Origin: Paraburkholderia lacunae
GTDB lineage: Bacteria > Pseudomonadota > Gammaproteobacteria > Burkholderiales > Burkholderiaceae
Assembly: GCF_003353175.1 (NCBI RefSeq)
Contig: NZ_QHKS01000008.1
Span: 248,001 to 312,000, forward strand
Direction: 5' to 3'
Length of the DNA: 64,000 bases
Under the pieces are notes generated by a model. The model had not been told where the DNA came from, did no database searches, and was given only the letters and a program-made list of their open reading frames with translations. This document shows positions 25,999-35,901 of the stretch, piece after piece (within the stretch, counting starts at the first letter, position 1; each line of letters begins with the position of its first letter). Made by a program: the position numbers and the translations under genes.

Positions 25999-26330
25999 TT
26001 CGCGCGTCCTTTGACTTTGCCGCAATAGAGGCTGGACAGCGTCTGCATGATGCTCAAGACTTCGGCGCCCGCAAGGCTGTAGTACATGTACTTCCCTTCG
26101 CGCCGCGCACTGACGAGGCCTTCCTCGCGCAGCACGCCAAGATGCTGCGACAGGCTCGGTTGATGAAGTCCGACCGCTTCTTCCAGTTCCCCGACGTTGT
26201 GCTCGCCTTCGATCAACTGACATAGCAACATCAAACGGTCTTCCTGCGCCATGGCCTTGAGAAGGGCGCAGCATTTCGTCGCGGATTGCCGTAACGCGGC
26301 GAGCGCGGTGGGAGACAGCGGCGTGTTCAT
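25995..26330 (-). CDS. ArsR family persulfide-type repressor (BigR/SqrR-like)
   Basis: 111 residues with a winged helix ([43 protein letters not shown]). Cys37 and Cys103 are 66 residues apart, the same spacing as the two sensor cysteines of SqrR, which form a polysulfide link and release DNA. Its own and the divergent promoter overlap the inverted repeat at 26382-26402. It very likely represses both the YeeE pair and the MBL gene until sulfide/persulfide appears. Confidence 0.9.
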   Translation of the reverse strand: MNTPLSPTALAALRQSATKCCALLKAMAQEDRLMLLCQLIEGEHNVGELEEAVGLHQPSLSQHLGVLREEGLVSARREGKYMYYSLAGAEVLSIMQTLSSLYCGKVKGRAK

Positions 26331-26359
26331 CGATCAGCGTCCTTAGATCTGACAGTATG

Positions 26360-26388
26360 TTGACTAACATTATATGAGAATATATATT
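26360..26388 (+). promoter_or_regulatory. Sigma70 promoter of the MBL persulfide-dioxygenase-like gene
   Basis: TTGACT (26360-26365), a 17-base spacer, then TATATT (26383-26388). The -10 lies inside the left arm of the inverted repeat, so a bound repressor would block it. Confidence 0.65.
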
Positions 26389-26397
26389 GTTTTTCAA
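26369..26397 (-). promoter_or_regulatory. Sigma70 promoter of the ArsR-YeeE operon
   Basis: On the minus strand TTGAAA (revcomp of 26392-26397), 17 bases, then a perfect TATAAT (revcomp of 26369-26374). It interlocks with the plus-strand promoter and its -35 falls in the inverted repeat. Confidence 0.68.
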
Positions 26398-26402
26398 TAT
26401 AT
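26382..26402. promoter_or_regulatory. Inverted-repeat operator of the ArsR/BigR-like repressor
   Basis: ATATATTG at 26382-26389 and CAATATAT at 26395-26402 are perfect inverted repeats around TTTTT. They lie over both divergent promoters, the expected place for a single repressor to control both sides. Confidence 0.7.
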
Positions 26403-26417
26403 TGGATGGAGCGTGCG

Positions 26418-27278
26418 ATGAAACCACTGGTAGAAGCGTTCTTTGATCGGGTCACGTGCACCGTCAGCTACGTCGTTCACGCAGGCGATGGATCTGCATG
26501 CGCAGTGATCGATTCGGTGCTTGACTACGACCCGAAGGCTGGCCGCACCTCGACTCGCTTAGCGGACAAGATCGTCGACTTTGTTCAGGCGCATGCGTTG
26601 CGTGTCGAATGGCTGCTGGAAACGCATGCTCATGCGGACCATTTGTCGGCTGCGCAATATCTGAAGGCACGGTTGGGCGGCAAGATTGCCATCGGCGATG
26701 GCATTCGCGCGGTGCAGGGCGTATTCAAACTTGTCTTTAACCTGGGCGCCGAGGTGCGAGACGACGGCCAGCAGTTCGATCATCTGTTTGCAACCGGCGA
26801 AACCTTCGCCATCGGTGCGTTGAGCGCGCACGCGATACACGTGCCCGGACATACGCCGGCCGACATGGCCTATCAGATCGAGGACGCGGTTTTTGTCGGC
26901 GACACGATGTTCATGCCGGACGTAGGCAGCGCACGTTGCGACTTTCCGGGCGGCGATGCGCATGCGCTTTATCGCTCGGCACGCAAACTATTGTCGCTGC
27001 CGGCAGCGACGCGGCTCTACATGTGTCATGACTATCCGCCGCATTCGCGTCAACCACAGTGGCAAACCACCGTAGCCGAGCAGCGCAAAAGCAATATTCA
27101 TCTGCATGACGGCAATTCCGAAGAGGCGTTCGTCGCAATGCGCACCGCACGCGACCGGACGCTTGAGATGCCTACGCTCATTCTTCCCGCCGTGCAGGTC
27201 AACATTCGTGCAGGCTCATTGCCTGAGCCCGACGATAACGGCACGCGGTACCTGAAGATTCCGCTCGACGCGTTTTAG
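26418..27278 (+). CDS. MBL-fold persulfide dioxygenase-like hydrolase (ETHE1/Blh type)
   Basis: 286 residues with the metallo-beta-lactamase motif THAHADH (His70, His72, Asp74, His75), [10 protein letters not shown] and [24 protein letters not shown], and the Blh/ETHE1-like SARCDFPGG segment. Iron persulfide dioxygenases oxidise glutathione persulfide to sulfite. The start at 26418 follows a GGAG 7 bases upstream; an ATG at 26406 is in frame. Control by the BigR-like repressor supports sulfide detoxification. Confidence 0.9.
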   Translation: MKPLVEAFFDRVTCTVSYVVHAGDGSACAVIDSVLDYDPKAGRTSTRLADKIVDFVQAHALRVEWLLETHAHADHLSAAQYLKARLGGKIAIGDGIRAVQGVFKLVFNLGAEVRDDGQQFDHLFATGETFAIGALSAHAIHVPGHTPADMAYQIEDAVFVGDTMFMPDVGSARCDFPGGDAHALYRSARKLLSLPAATRLYMCHDYPPHSRQPQWQTTVAEQRKSNIHLHDGNSEEAFVAMRTARDRTLEMPTLILPAVQVNIRAGSLPEPDDNGTRYLKIPLDAF

Positions 27279-27871
27279 AACTTGCATGGCGAGCGCCTCC
27301 ATGCCCCGGTGCTGAGAGTTCAAGAATGAACGCGGCTCGCTTCACGTCGAGTCGTAAGTCGGCGCGTGAGTATCAGGTTACGTGGCGGCTGGCAGGGACG
27401 TTGTAGCGAGACTGTATAGCTACCGGTTGCGTTGCCACGATAGCGGCCGATTCACGACGTTGCCCAACTCTAACATTTAGCAAACAGAACCATTTTGTTT
27501 GTAATAAAAATCGGGCGAATTTACATCAACGCGTCGATGCCGGTATGTTCGACAGAAACTGTTTCATGGAATTACGGAAATGCGGCAATTCCTTGACAAA
27601 CGCGCACCGCGTCACCTATTTTTCATCTGCCGCCAATTACAAATAATTACCTGAAAGTAATCTCCCCGGAAGAACCGGAATATCCAATCCATATATTTAG
27701 ACATTCTAAGCAAAGAGCATAGCTAATTGGATCGATGTTCTTTGAAACAAGTTGGCTCTCAACCGCTGTCTGCCTGCGATGCAACGCGAGTGTCATGAGC
27801 TCGGACGCATTTCTTCGGCGATAGCGGCCCTTGTGAAAAAAAGTAGCTAAAACTCACCACCGAGGATAGAG
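27279..27871. other. Intergenic stretch with AT-rich segments, no gene seen
   Basis: About 590 bp upstream of the S10 peptidase gene. It contains a 6-bp inverted repeat (CAAACA 27481-27486, TGTTTG 27496-27501) next to an AT-rich tract, and a weak promoter candidate (TTGACA at 27593, TATTTT at 27617). The long untranslated leader could be regulatory, but no known riboswitch was recognised. Confidence 0.5.
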
Positions 27872-29686
27872 ATGAAACGAGACGAGGGTCTTACCGGAAG
27901 TCACCATCATCGGCAACGCGGGTTGTCTGGATTGGGAATTTTAGTGATCCTGATGATGTTTATTGCGGGATGCGGAGGAACGGACAGTGGTTCGTCGACG
28001 AATACCGCCGCAGCCTTGCAACAGACGGCGAAACAGCAGTCTGCCGGACAAACGCAGTCGCAGACGGCCAATCAGACCTACCTCGATCCTGTTGCCTATT
28101 CGGGCAACGCCAAAGACGGCCTGGACCCGTCCCAGGTCTCGGAGAATGCGGCAGTCATGCACTACCAATGGCCGTTCGGTCGAACGCCGGTCAATTACAC
28201 GACCACAACCGGTCATTTGACGGCCGCCGACTCGAAGGGCAACCCCGAAGCCACGATGTCCTACGTCGCGTATACCGCGCCGGGTGCGAACGGTTCATCG
28301 CGGCCTGTCACCTTTATCTATAACGGTGGGCCGGGTTCTTCCTCGATCTGGCTGCGTCTCGGATCATTTGCGCCGACGCGGGTAGCGACATCCGACCCGG
28401 TCTTCGGGAACTGGCCCAATTACCCGCTGGTCGACAATGAAGAAAGCCTGATCGACACCACGGACATGGTGTTTATCGATCCGCCAGGAACGGGGCTATC
28501 CGAGGCGATTCTGCCTAACACGAACCAGAAGTTCTGGGGCACCGATGCGGATGTCAACATCATCCGCGATTTCATCGAGCGCTATCTGACGGTCAATAAC
28601 CGCGGCAGCTCTCCGATTTATCTGTATGGCGAGTCTTACGGCACACCGCGCACCGATATTCTGGCGTTGGCGCTGGAATCCGCGGGCATCCATGTGACGG
28701 GGATCGTGCTTCAGTCCGCAATCCTGAATTACTTTGCGGATGCGATCGAAGCTGTCGCCATCACGAACTCGACTAGCGCGCTCGCGCTCGATACGGATAC
28801 CCTGGCCGGATATTTTCCGGGCTACGCGGCAGTGGCGGCCTACTATAACCAGGCCTCGCCGGCGCCGGTCAATCAGGATCTTTATGCCCTGCAGACGGAG
28901 CTGTTCGTGACGGCTGAATACGATCGGCTCAGGAGGTTCTCGCAGTCGTGGGTACTCAGTCAGCTTGGCATCCCGAATGCATTGGGTACACCGGTATTCC
29001 CCCGTCCGGCAACGCTTCAGGCGTGGACGCTGCCATCCGGTCTGACCCTGCAGGCGCTGCAAGGCTACTTCAATGTCAATCCTTTCTCGACCACCCTCAT
29101 ACCCGGCACGACGATAGGCCGGTACGACGGACGTGTGTCATTGCCCAATTCAGATCCGCGTTTGCAAAACGACTCCGATCCATCCGATATTCTGATCTCG
29201 CAGCCGTTCACCACGGCGCTGGCGACACAGTTGCCTGACTATCTTGGATATTCGGCGCCCAATGCGACTTACCTGCCGTTGAACGACAATATCATTCAAG
29301 TCTGGGACTTCTCGCATGACGGTCAGCCTCTGCCCGATACGATCCCTGATCTGCTAGGCGCGCTGACGCTGAACCCGCAGCTCCGGGTACTCTCGGAAAA
29401 CGGCCTGCATGATCTGGCCACGCCGTTCTTCAATACGGAGAAACAGCTGGCGCGGCTTCAGACGGTACCTGGCCTCAATCCGGACTTGCAGGTCAACTTC
29501 TTCCAGGGTGGCCACATGACTTATCTGGATGACGGCGCTCGCCCGCGGATGAAGCGGGATCTGGTGCGCTTCTATCGGGGCACACCGCTTCCGGATGCGC
29601 TCGCGCTCTGGACCCTGCCGCCGCCGTGGCGCGACGAAAGCCCCGCCAATCAGCCAACCACCACGGCGCAAGTCACGACGCCGTGA
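27872..29686 (+). CDS. S10 serine carboxypeptidase-like lipoprotein
   Basis: 604 residues. The N-terminus has a hydrophobic leader ending in a lipobox (FIAGC), so it is probably a lipoprotein. The S10 fold is visible: NGGPGSSSIWL for the oxyanion loop, nucleophile Ser255 in YGESYG, Asp514 in ENGLHDLATPF and His548 in GGHMTYLDD. S10 enzymes are acid-active carboxypeptidases or acyltransferases. A GAGG stretch precedes the ATG. It starts a run of exported hydrolases. Confidence 0.92.
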   Translation: MKRDEGLTGSHHHRQRGLSGLGILVILMMFIAGCGGTDSGSSTNTAAALQQTAKQQSAGQTQSQTANQTYLDPVAYSGNAKDGLDPSQVSENAAVMHYQWPFGRTPVNYTTTTGHLTAADSKGNPEATMSYVAYTAPGANGSSRPVTFIYNGGPGSSSIWLRLGSFAPTRVATSDPVFGNWPNYPLVDNEESLIDTTDMVFIDPPGTGLSEAILPNTNQKFWGTDADVNIIRDFIERYLTVNNRGSSPIYLYGESYGTPRTDILALALESAGIHVTGIVLQSAILNYFADAIEAVAITNSTSALALDTDTLAGYFPGYAAVAAYYNQASPAPVNQDLYALQTELFVTAEYDRLRRFSQSWVLSQLGIPNALGTPVFPRPATLQAWTLPSGLTLQALQGYFNVNPFSTTLIPGTTIGRYDGRVSLPNSDPRLQNDSDPSDILISQPFTTALATQLPDYLGYSAPNATYLPLNDNIIQVWDFSHDGQPLPDTIPDLLGALTLNPQLRVLSENGLHDLATPFFNTEKQLARLQTVPGLNPDLQVNFFQGGHMTYLDDGARPRMKRDLVRFYRGTPLPDALALWTLPPPWRDESPANQPTTTAQVTTP

Positions 29687-29735
29687 CCGATGGGATGCGA
29701 CTCGTCCGTTCCGTGGTACTCCGTTCACTCAATCA

Positions 29736-30140
29736 ATGCGAGTAATCATGTCTCTTTTCGATATGTTGCGGCGTATTTCCCCATTGATCGTTCTGGGCTG
29801 CCTGGGCGGCAGCGCGCATGCGCTGCCGCCTCAAGCGGTGGCGCCGGCGACTCCGCCTGGCGGAGCCAAGGGAGTCGATGGGCCGTTCTTTCCGCAGAAC
29901 CGTGCTGAGCCCATCACGCCGTCGACCGGCACAACGCTGCAGCAGCAGGCCCAGCAGCGACTCGAAGCGAGGTTGGGGGCAGACTCCGCTCTTGGCAACG
30001 GCGCGGCGGTGACGAAAGCACAGGCGCAAACCCAGGGTCTCGGCTATGTCGCCAAGCACTTCGACCAGATCGATACAAGCCATAAGGGGAGTGTGACGAT
30101 GAGCGACGTCAGACAGTACCTTCAGCAACAAGGCAAGTAG
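29736..30140 (+). CDS. Exported EF-hand domain protein
   Basis: About 134 residues: a signal peptide (MLRRISPLIVLGCLGGSAHA), a Pro/Gln-rich middle, and a single EF-hand calcium loop near the C-terminus (DTSHKGSVTMSD, with ligands at loop positions 1, 3, 5, 7, 9, 12). It lies ~50 bp after the S10 gene and may bind Ca2+ at the cell surface. The start could also be the ATG at 29748. Confidence 0.8.
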   Translation: MRVIMSLFDMLRRISPLIVLGCLGGSAHALPPQAVAPATPPGGAKGVDGPFFPQNRAEPITPSTGTTLQQQAQQRLEARLGADSALGNGAAVTKAQAQTQGLGYVAKHFDQIDTSHKGSVTMSDVRQYLQQQGK

Positions 30141-30165
30141 CGAATTGGCACCGCTCGATTGACAG

Positions 30166-30191
30166 GGCGCCGGTTGTGTCCAGCCGGCGCC
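30166..30191 (+). terminator. GC-rich hairpin after the EF-hand gene
   Basis: GGCGCCGG (30166-30173) and CCGGCGCC (30184-30191) form a perfect 8-bp stem with a 10-base loop, 25 bp after the stop. The tail has only a few Ts, so it is a weak intrinsic terminator at best. Confidence 0.5.
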
Positions 30192-30299
30192 GCTTTGCCC
30201 ACCTTGGCCGAAGCAGAATAACGTCGTGCCCCTGAAGACGGTAAGCTACGCACTGCTCGTGCAGCTCTCAGCCGTTTATTTCATGAGGAGCAGGACGCC

Positions 30300-32756
30300 T
30301 TGGTGAATCGCTCGTTGCGCTGGTTGTTACTCGTCGTCATCCTGCTGATCGTGGCGGCGACTCTGGGTATGGGCCTATATGGCTACGCGTCGTTGCCGAA
30401 ACTGGACGGCGCCATCGCCGTGAGCGGCTCGAACGGGCTCGCGAGCGAAGTCGAGATCGCCCGGGACGCCCACGGCATCCCGCATATCCTTGCCGGCAAC
30501 GACGGCGACGCCTATTTCGCGCTGGGCTTCGTCCATGCGCAGGACCGGCTCTGGCAGCTCGACATGGACCGGCGCATTGCTTCAGGCACGCTCGCCGAAG
30601 TGCTGGGCGAGCGCGCCTTGCCGATCGACAAGTTCATGCGCACACTCGGCGTGATGCGGAATGCCGAACGCATCTATCGCAATCTGTCGCCGGACGGCCG
30701 CTTCGTGCTCGATCGCTACGCGGCGGGTATCAACTACTACTTGAGCACGCGCCGCACGCCGCTGCCCATCGAGTATCTGCTGACCCGCGCGCCCGCTCCC
30801 GCACAGTGGACGCAGGCCGATTCCGTCGCGTGGCTCACGGTACTGGCGTGGGACCTCAGCGGCAACATGGGAATGCAGATCGAGCGGATGCGGCTGGCCC
30901 AGAAACTGCCGCTGGAGCAGATCCATCAGTTGATCACGACTGCACCGGAAGATCTGACGCGAATGGCGACGACCGATTACGTGCCGCTGTATCGCCACGT
31001 GTCGAAGCTCGCCGCCGCATCCGCCGACGTGCTCGCCGCCGCGCCCTCGCAGCATGTTGAAGGTCTCGGTTCCAACAATTGGGTGGTGTCCGGCAGCCGC
31101 TCGGAAAGCGGCAGCCCGATTCTCGCGAACGATCCGCACCTCGGTCTTTCAGCGCCGTCGCTGTTCTATCTGGCGCATCTGAAGTCCGATCGCCTGAGTG
31201 TGGTCGGCGGCACGGTTCCCGGTTTGCCGGTGGTGCTGATCGGCCGCAACGATCAGATTGCGTGGGGCTTCACGAATACCGGTACGAGCGTCGAGGATCT
31301 GTTCATCGAGCAGGTGAATCCCGCGAGGCCTGACGAATACCGCACACCGGGCGGCTGGGCGTCGTTCGCCACGCGGATCGAAACGATCAAGGTCAAGGGG
31401 CAGGCGCCGTTGCGCTGGAGCGTGCGCGAAACCCGTCATGGCCCGGTCATCAGCGATGTCTCCGCGAATGCGCAAGATGCGCTCGGCAAATCCGGACAAT
31501 ACGTGCTCGCGTTGCAATGGACGGCGTTGATGCCGGACGACAAGACTGTCGAAGCCGGCATCGGCTTCAACCATGCGAACAACTGGAACGCGTTCCTCGA
31601 TGCGGCGGCGAAGTTTTACGCCCCGCAGCAGAACATCGTCTACGCGGATCGCGGCGGAAATATCGGCTTCATCGCGCCGGGGCGCGTGCCGCTGCGCAGC
31701 CCCGATAACGATCTGATGACGGAAGCGCCCGCGCCGGGTTGGGACCCGCGATACGACTGGAACGGCTTCGTGCCGTTTGCCGATTTGCCGAAGGCGTTCA
31801 ATCCGCCGCAAGGGCAGGTCGTGACCGCGAACAACCGGATCGTCGCGAAGGACTACCCGTATTTCCTGACGGGGGAATGGGCGCTGCCCTATCGCTACAA
31901 GCGGATCACGGCCTTGCTCGACGCGCGCCAAAAACATACCGCCGACAGTTTCGCGGCGATACAGGCGGACATCCAATCGTTGTCGATGGACGAGCTGCTG
32001 CCGTTGGTGACGGCGCAAACCGGCACGCTGAACGATCCCGACGCGGTGGAGGCGCTGGCATTGCTGAAGAAGTGGGATGGCGAAGCGCGCGCCGACCGTT
32101 CCGAGGCGCTGATCGCCGACGCGTGGGAACGTGCATTGACGCGTGCGATCTTCGAGCCACGCATTGGCCACCCGCTGTTCAAGGAGTACTGGGGGCAACG
32201 CAACCTGCATCAGGCCTTGCTGAACACACTGCGCGACCCGGCAATCGGCGCCGTATGGTGTGGCAAGGGCTCGGACGCGACGGCGGCGCAGCCGTGCGCA
32301 CCGCAGGTCGCCGCATCGCTGCAGGCCGCGTTAGCGGATCTCAAGCAACGCTACGGCAGCGACATGAGCGCGTGGCGCTGGGGTGAAGCGCATGCGGCCG
32401 TCGCGCCGCACCGGCCGTTTCACCAGGTCTCGTGGCTCGCGCGTTGGTTCGACGTGCGCGTGCCGGTGGGTGGGGACATGATGACGGTCAACGTGGGCGG
32501 AAACGACTTCAGCAACGATGAAACGCCGTATCAGACGCGCATGGCAGCGGCGCTGCGCATGGTGGTGGATATGGCGCACCCTGAGGCCGCGCGCTTCGTC
32601 TTGCCGGTCGGCGAATCGGGCAACCGGTTTTCCGGGTGGTACGCGGATATGACGCGACTGTGGGCAAGCGGCCGCTACGTCACGATTCCGACCGACGCGC
32701 GGAGCATCGAGCAGTGCGATTGCAAACGGCTTCGGCTTACGCCTTCGCACGGGTGA
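30300..32756 (+). CDS. Penicillin acylase family protein (Ntn hydrolase)
   Basis: 818 residues: an N-terminal membrane/signal helix (LLLVVILLIVAATLGMGLYGY), an alpha-chain-like half, then the autoproteolytic junction at Ser258 (EGLGSNNWVVSGSR) that would become the new N-terminal nucleophile, followed by the beta chain (ANDPHLGLSAPSLFY). The family cleaves amides such as penicillin G, acyl-homoserine lactones or N-acyl amino acids. The substrate cannot be read from sequence; AHL quenching or an antibiotic-related role are options. Start is TTG at 30300 (GTG 3 bases later), with AGGAG about 12 bases upstream. Confidence 0.92.
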   Translation: MVNRSLRWLLLVVILLIVAATLGMGLYGYASLPKLDGAIAVSGSNGLASEVEIARDAHGIPHILAGNDGDAYFALGFVHAQDRLWQLDMDRRIASGTLAEVLGERALPIDKFMRTLGVMRNAERIYRNLSPDGRFVLDRYAAGINYYLSTRRTPLPIEYLLTRAPAPAQWTQADSVAWLTVLAWDLSGNMGMQIERMRLAQKLPLEQIHQLITTAPEDLTRMATTDYVPLYRHVSKLAAASADVLAAAPSQHVEGLGSNNWVVSGSRSESGSPILANDPHLGLSAPSLFYLAHLKSDRLSVVGGTVPGLPVVLIGRNDQIAWGFTNTGTSVEDLFIEQVNPARPDEYRTPGGWASFATRIETIKVKGQAPLRWSVRETRHGPVISDVSANAQDALGKSGQYVLALQWTALMPDDKTVEAGIGFNHANNWNAFLDAAAKFYAPQQNIVYADRGGNIGFIAPGRVPLRSPDNDLMTEAPAPGWDPRYDWNGFVPFADLPKAFNPPQGQVVTANNRIVAKDYPYFLTGEWALPYRYKRITALLDARQKHTADSFAAIQADIQSLSMDELLPLVTAQTGTLNDPDAVEALALLKKWDGEARADRSEALIADAWERALTRAIFEPRIGHPLFKEYWGQRNLHQALLNTLRDPAIGAVWCGKGSDATAAQPCAPQVAASLQAALADLKQRYGSDMSAWRWGEAHAAVAPHRPFHQVSWLARWFDVRVPVGGDMMTVNVGGNDFSNDETPYQTRMAAALRMVVDMAHPEAARFVLPVGESGNRFSGWYADMTRLWASGRYVTIPTDARSIEQCDCKRLRLTPSHG

Positions 32757-32782
32757 GAACGCGGGCCGCGCCTGGCGCTTTG

Positions 32783-33226
32783 ATGGAGTCCGACACCGAG
32801 GTCGAAATGGAAAACGCATGGCAGTTTCAGCTAAGGATCGCCGTCTCGGCGGAACTCGCGGGCGCGCTGCGCACGGACCCGGCGTGCTCGTCGCACGCTG
32901 CGCTCGGCGATGTTCTGCGCGGGCATCACGCGTCCTTGAAGTGTCAGTTCGATGCGTTCGCCGACTACGTGAGTGAAGCGGAAAGAATGGGTCCGGAAAA
33001 CTATCCGCTGTATCAATGGACCCGGGAGACGATTGAGAACCCGGAGAAAAAGGCCAGGTATTTACGGTCCTTCACTGTCTATGTAGACGGCAACGAGGTC
33101 TACGGCAGGGAAATCGCCGATCTGATGGAGACCGAACTATTGGCACTGGTCGGCGACGGCGGAATCATCAGCGTCACCAGGTTCGATACCAACCCGGCGC
33201 ACAATCCGCAGCCACCTGCGCGCTAG
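32783..33226 (+). CDS. Hypothetical protein
   Basis: About 147 residues. There is no signal peptide, and I do not recognise a family. It is acidic with a balanced mixed composition (VYVDGNEVYGREIADLMETELLALVG), consistent with a small soluble alpha/beta protein. It starts 26 bp after the penicillin acylase gene and may share its transcript. An alternative start is the ATG at 32807. Confidence 0.65.
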   Translation: MESDTEVEMENAWQFQLRIAVSAELAGALRTDPACSSHAALGDVLRGHHASLKCQFDAFADYVSEAERMGPENYPLYQWTRETIENPEKKARYLRSFTVYVDGNEVYGREIADLMETELLALVGDGGIISVTRFDTNPAHNPQPPAR

Positions 33227-33470
33227 CTGGCGCGTGGATCGTCGCGATGCTGGGCCGCGAGTCGATGCCGGCCTCGGCATGGCTTCGACATCGATAGTCG
33301 GATATCAGGTCAATGCCGTTGGAAGGATGAATCTGTCTTCATCCGCCAGCTTTCCAACAAGACACTCGCATGTAACAAACAGAAATTATCGTCTCGGTAC
33401 CGCGTGCGCCTGAACGTATGCGGTCGTCGACGTGCGATCGCGTCTGCCTGCCATTTCCACGGAGAGACTC

Positions 33471-33641
33471 ATGCCGACGTCGGCATTCCGGCTATTCGCG
33501 TTCGTTGGACTCTTTGCTGCAACAGCGTTGCTCGGCGCATGCGGCAACAGTGTCGACCCGCCCAAGGCGGCGTGCGGCAACGCCACAGTCACCGACGCTC
33601 GCATGAGCTGCCCGCCGGGCTTCGTCCCGCCCGCCTCCTGA
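33471..33641 (+). CDS. Small lipoprotein
   Basis: 56 residues with a signal peptide and lipobox (LLGAC), then a short Cys-containing tail (ACGNATVTDARMSCPPG). A GGAGAG site is 5 bases upstream of the ATG. Only 27 bp separate it from the phospholipase C gene, so they may be co-transcribed. Function unknown. Confidence 0.7.
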   Translation: MPTSAFRLFAFVGLFAATALLGACGNSVDPPKAACGNATVTDARMSCPPGFVPPAS

Positions 33642-33668
33642 CGCCGGAATTCAAACCAGGTCCATCGC

Positions 33669-35783
33669 ATGGTCGCCAAAACTCGTCGAGATTTTCTGAA
33701 GCTGTCCGCCGGACTCGCCGGCGCGACAGCCGCCACCACCCTCTTTCCTGAATCGATTCGCAAGGCACTGGCCATCGAGCCGAGTTCGGTCACCGGCACG
33801 ATCCAGGATGTGCAGCACATCGTCGTCTTCATGCAGGAGAACCGTTCGTTCGATCACTATCTCGGTCACCTGAGCGGCGTGCGCGGCTATAACGACCGCT
33901 TCCCCGTGACGCTGCCGAACGGCCAGCCGGTGTGGTTCCAGCCGCGCCAGGAGGATCAGACCAAAGTGATCGCGCCGTTCCGCTACGACACGAGCAATCC
34001 GAATGTCAACGCGCAGTGTATCGGCGGCCTGCCGCACACGTGGAGCACCACGCACGGCGCGATCGACAACGGCCGCGCCGACAAGTGGGCCGTGCAAAAG
34101 ACCAACATGACGATGGGCTATCACGTGCGCGAGGACATTCCGTTCCACTACGCGCTCGCCGATGCCTTCACGGTGTGCGACAACTACTTCTGTTCGATTC
34201 CGGGCAACACGCACCCGAACCGCATGTATCTGATGACGGGGATGGTCGATCCGCTCGGCACGGGCGGTGGCCCGTTGCTCGACAATATCGACTACATCGA
34301 CAATCAGTTCGACAGCATCAAGCTGCAGCCCTTCAGCTGGACGACCTATCCCGAGCGGCTGGAGACGGCCGGCATCTCGTGGCAGATCTATCAGCAGGGC
34401 ACCGGCTTCGACAACTTCAACGGCAACTACGGCACGAACATGCTGGCCTCGTTCCAGAACTTCGTGAATGCGCCGGCTGGGTCGTCGCTGCAAACCCGGG
34501 GGATGAGCACGCGCACGCTCACGCAATTGAAAGCCGACGTGCAGGCGAATGCGTTGCCGCAGGTGTCGTGGCTGTTGCCGCCTGCCGCCTATTCCGAGCA
34601 TCCGAAATTCACGCCGCTCTACGGCGCCAATTACATTTCCACGATTCTCGATGCGCTGACGTCGAATCCCGGCGTATGGAGCAAGACCGTCCTCTTCATC
34701 ATGTACGACGAAAACGACGGTTTCTTCGATCACGTCGTGCCGCCGCAAGCACCGACGCTGCCGGGCTCGGGCATGAGCACGGTGGACATCACGCTCGAAC
34801 GGCACAACGTCGTGACCGCGACGCAGGCCAGCACGTACACCGCCGACAACCTGCCTTACGGTCTCGGGCCGCGCGTGCCGATGACGGTCGTGTCGCCGTG
34901 GTCGAAGGGCGGTTTCGTGTGCTCGCAGGTGTTCGATCACACGTCGGTGCTGCAATTCATCGAAAAGCGCTTCGGCGTAGTCGAAACCAATATCTCGCCG
35001 TGGCGCCGCGCGATCTGCGGCGATCTCACCACGACGCTCGACTTCTCGAAGCCGGACTCGACGGTGCCGTCGCTGCCGAGTACTCAAACGTACGTCGCTC
35101 AGGCCGATACGCAATGCGCGCGCTCGACGGCTCAGGCCGCGCCCGCCAGCACCGCCCAGCAGGTCGTGGCGGCGCAGGAGCCGGGCACGCGGCTTGCGCG
35201 TGCGCTGCCGTACGAGTTGCATGTGAACGGTCAGTTGCAGTCGCAAGGGTATGCGCTGACGTTTGCCAACACCGGCAAGCAAGGCGCGCATTTCTGGGTC
35301 TATACGGGCGACCCGACGGCGATGCCGCGCCGCTATACCGTCGAGGCCGGCAAGCAGCTGACCGATACGTGGACGTTCGACGCAAACGGCAATTACATGG
35401 TGAACGTCTACGGCCCGAATGGATATTTCCGGCGCTTCGCGGGATCGTCCAGCACAGAGGCCGCTGCCAAACCGGACGTCGTGACGTGTTACGACGTGGC
35501 CAACGGCAACGTCTATCTCACCGTGTCCAACGCTGGGACCACGCTGCTCACAGTCACCGCGGCCGACCTCGCGTATGGCCAGCCGCCGGTGACGTTGACG
35601 GTGCCGGCAGGCAAGAGCGTGGAGGCCCACTGGGACCTTTCGTGCAGCAATCAGTGGTATGACTTTCAGCTGACAGCGGCCGGCAATGCAAGCTGGTTGC
35701 GGCGCATTGCGGGTCACGTCGAGACCGGCAAGCCGAGCATCACCGATCCGGCCGCGACTGCGCCGGTGACGAAGGCGATTTGA
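33669..35783 (+). CDS. Phosphocholine-specific phospholipase C, Tat-exported
   Basis: 704 residues with a strong Tat signal (TRRDFLKLSAGLAGATAATT) and the PLC-type (phosphoesterase family) motif HIVVFMQENRSFDHYLGHLSGVRGYNDRF at the start of the mature enzyme, with later GNTHPNRMYLMTG and MYDENDGFFDHVVPP. It matches PlcH/PlcN-type phospholipases, which split phosphatidylcholine to diacylglycerol and phosphocholine. The C-terminal ~250 residues are two beta-sandwich domains, as in that family. Adjacent transport and phosphatase genes suggest use of the released phosphorus. Confidence 0.93.
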   Translation: MVAKTRRDFLKLSAGLAGATAATTLFPESIRKALAIEPSSVTGTIQDVQHIVVFMQENRSFDHYLGHLSGVRGYNDRFPVTLPNGQPVWFQPRQEDQTKVIAPFRYDTSNPNVNAQCIGGLPHTWSTTHGAIDNGRADKWAVQKTNMTMGYHVREDIPFHYALADAFTVCDNYFCSIPGNTHPNRMYLMTGMVDPLGTGGGPLLDNIDYIDNQFDSIKLQPFSWTTYPERLETAGISWQIYQQGTGFDNFNGNYGTNMLASFQNFVNAPAGSSLQTRGMSTRTLTQLKADVQANALPQVSWLLPPAAYSEHPKFTPLYGANYISTILDALTSNPGVWSKTVLFIMYDENDGFFDHVVPPQAPTLPGSGMSTVDITLERHNVVTATQASTYTADNLPYGLGPRVPMTVVSPWSKGGFVCSQVFDHTSVLQFIEKRFGVVETNISPWRRAICGDLTTTLDFSKPDSTVPSLPSTQTYVAQADTQCARSTAQAAPASTAQQVVAAQEPGTRLARALPYELHVNGQLQSQGYALTFANTGKQGAHFWVYTGDPTAMPRRYTVEAGKQLTDTWTFDANGNYMVNVYGPNGYFRRFAGSSSTEAAAKPDVVTCYDVANGNVYLTVSNAGTTLLTVTAADLAYGQPPVTLTVPAGKSVEAHWDLSCSNQWYDFQLTAAGNASWLRRIAGHVETGKPSITDPAATAPVTKAI

Positions 35784-35901
35784 GAGCCTGGATTAAGGAT
35801 TCATTTCATCGTCGAAACTGACAAAAGCGATTTGACATTTGGCGACAAGGTGTCGAGTTCGTGAGAGGATGCAACTTCATTTATTTCGCGAGGAGGTCGA
35901 T

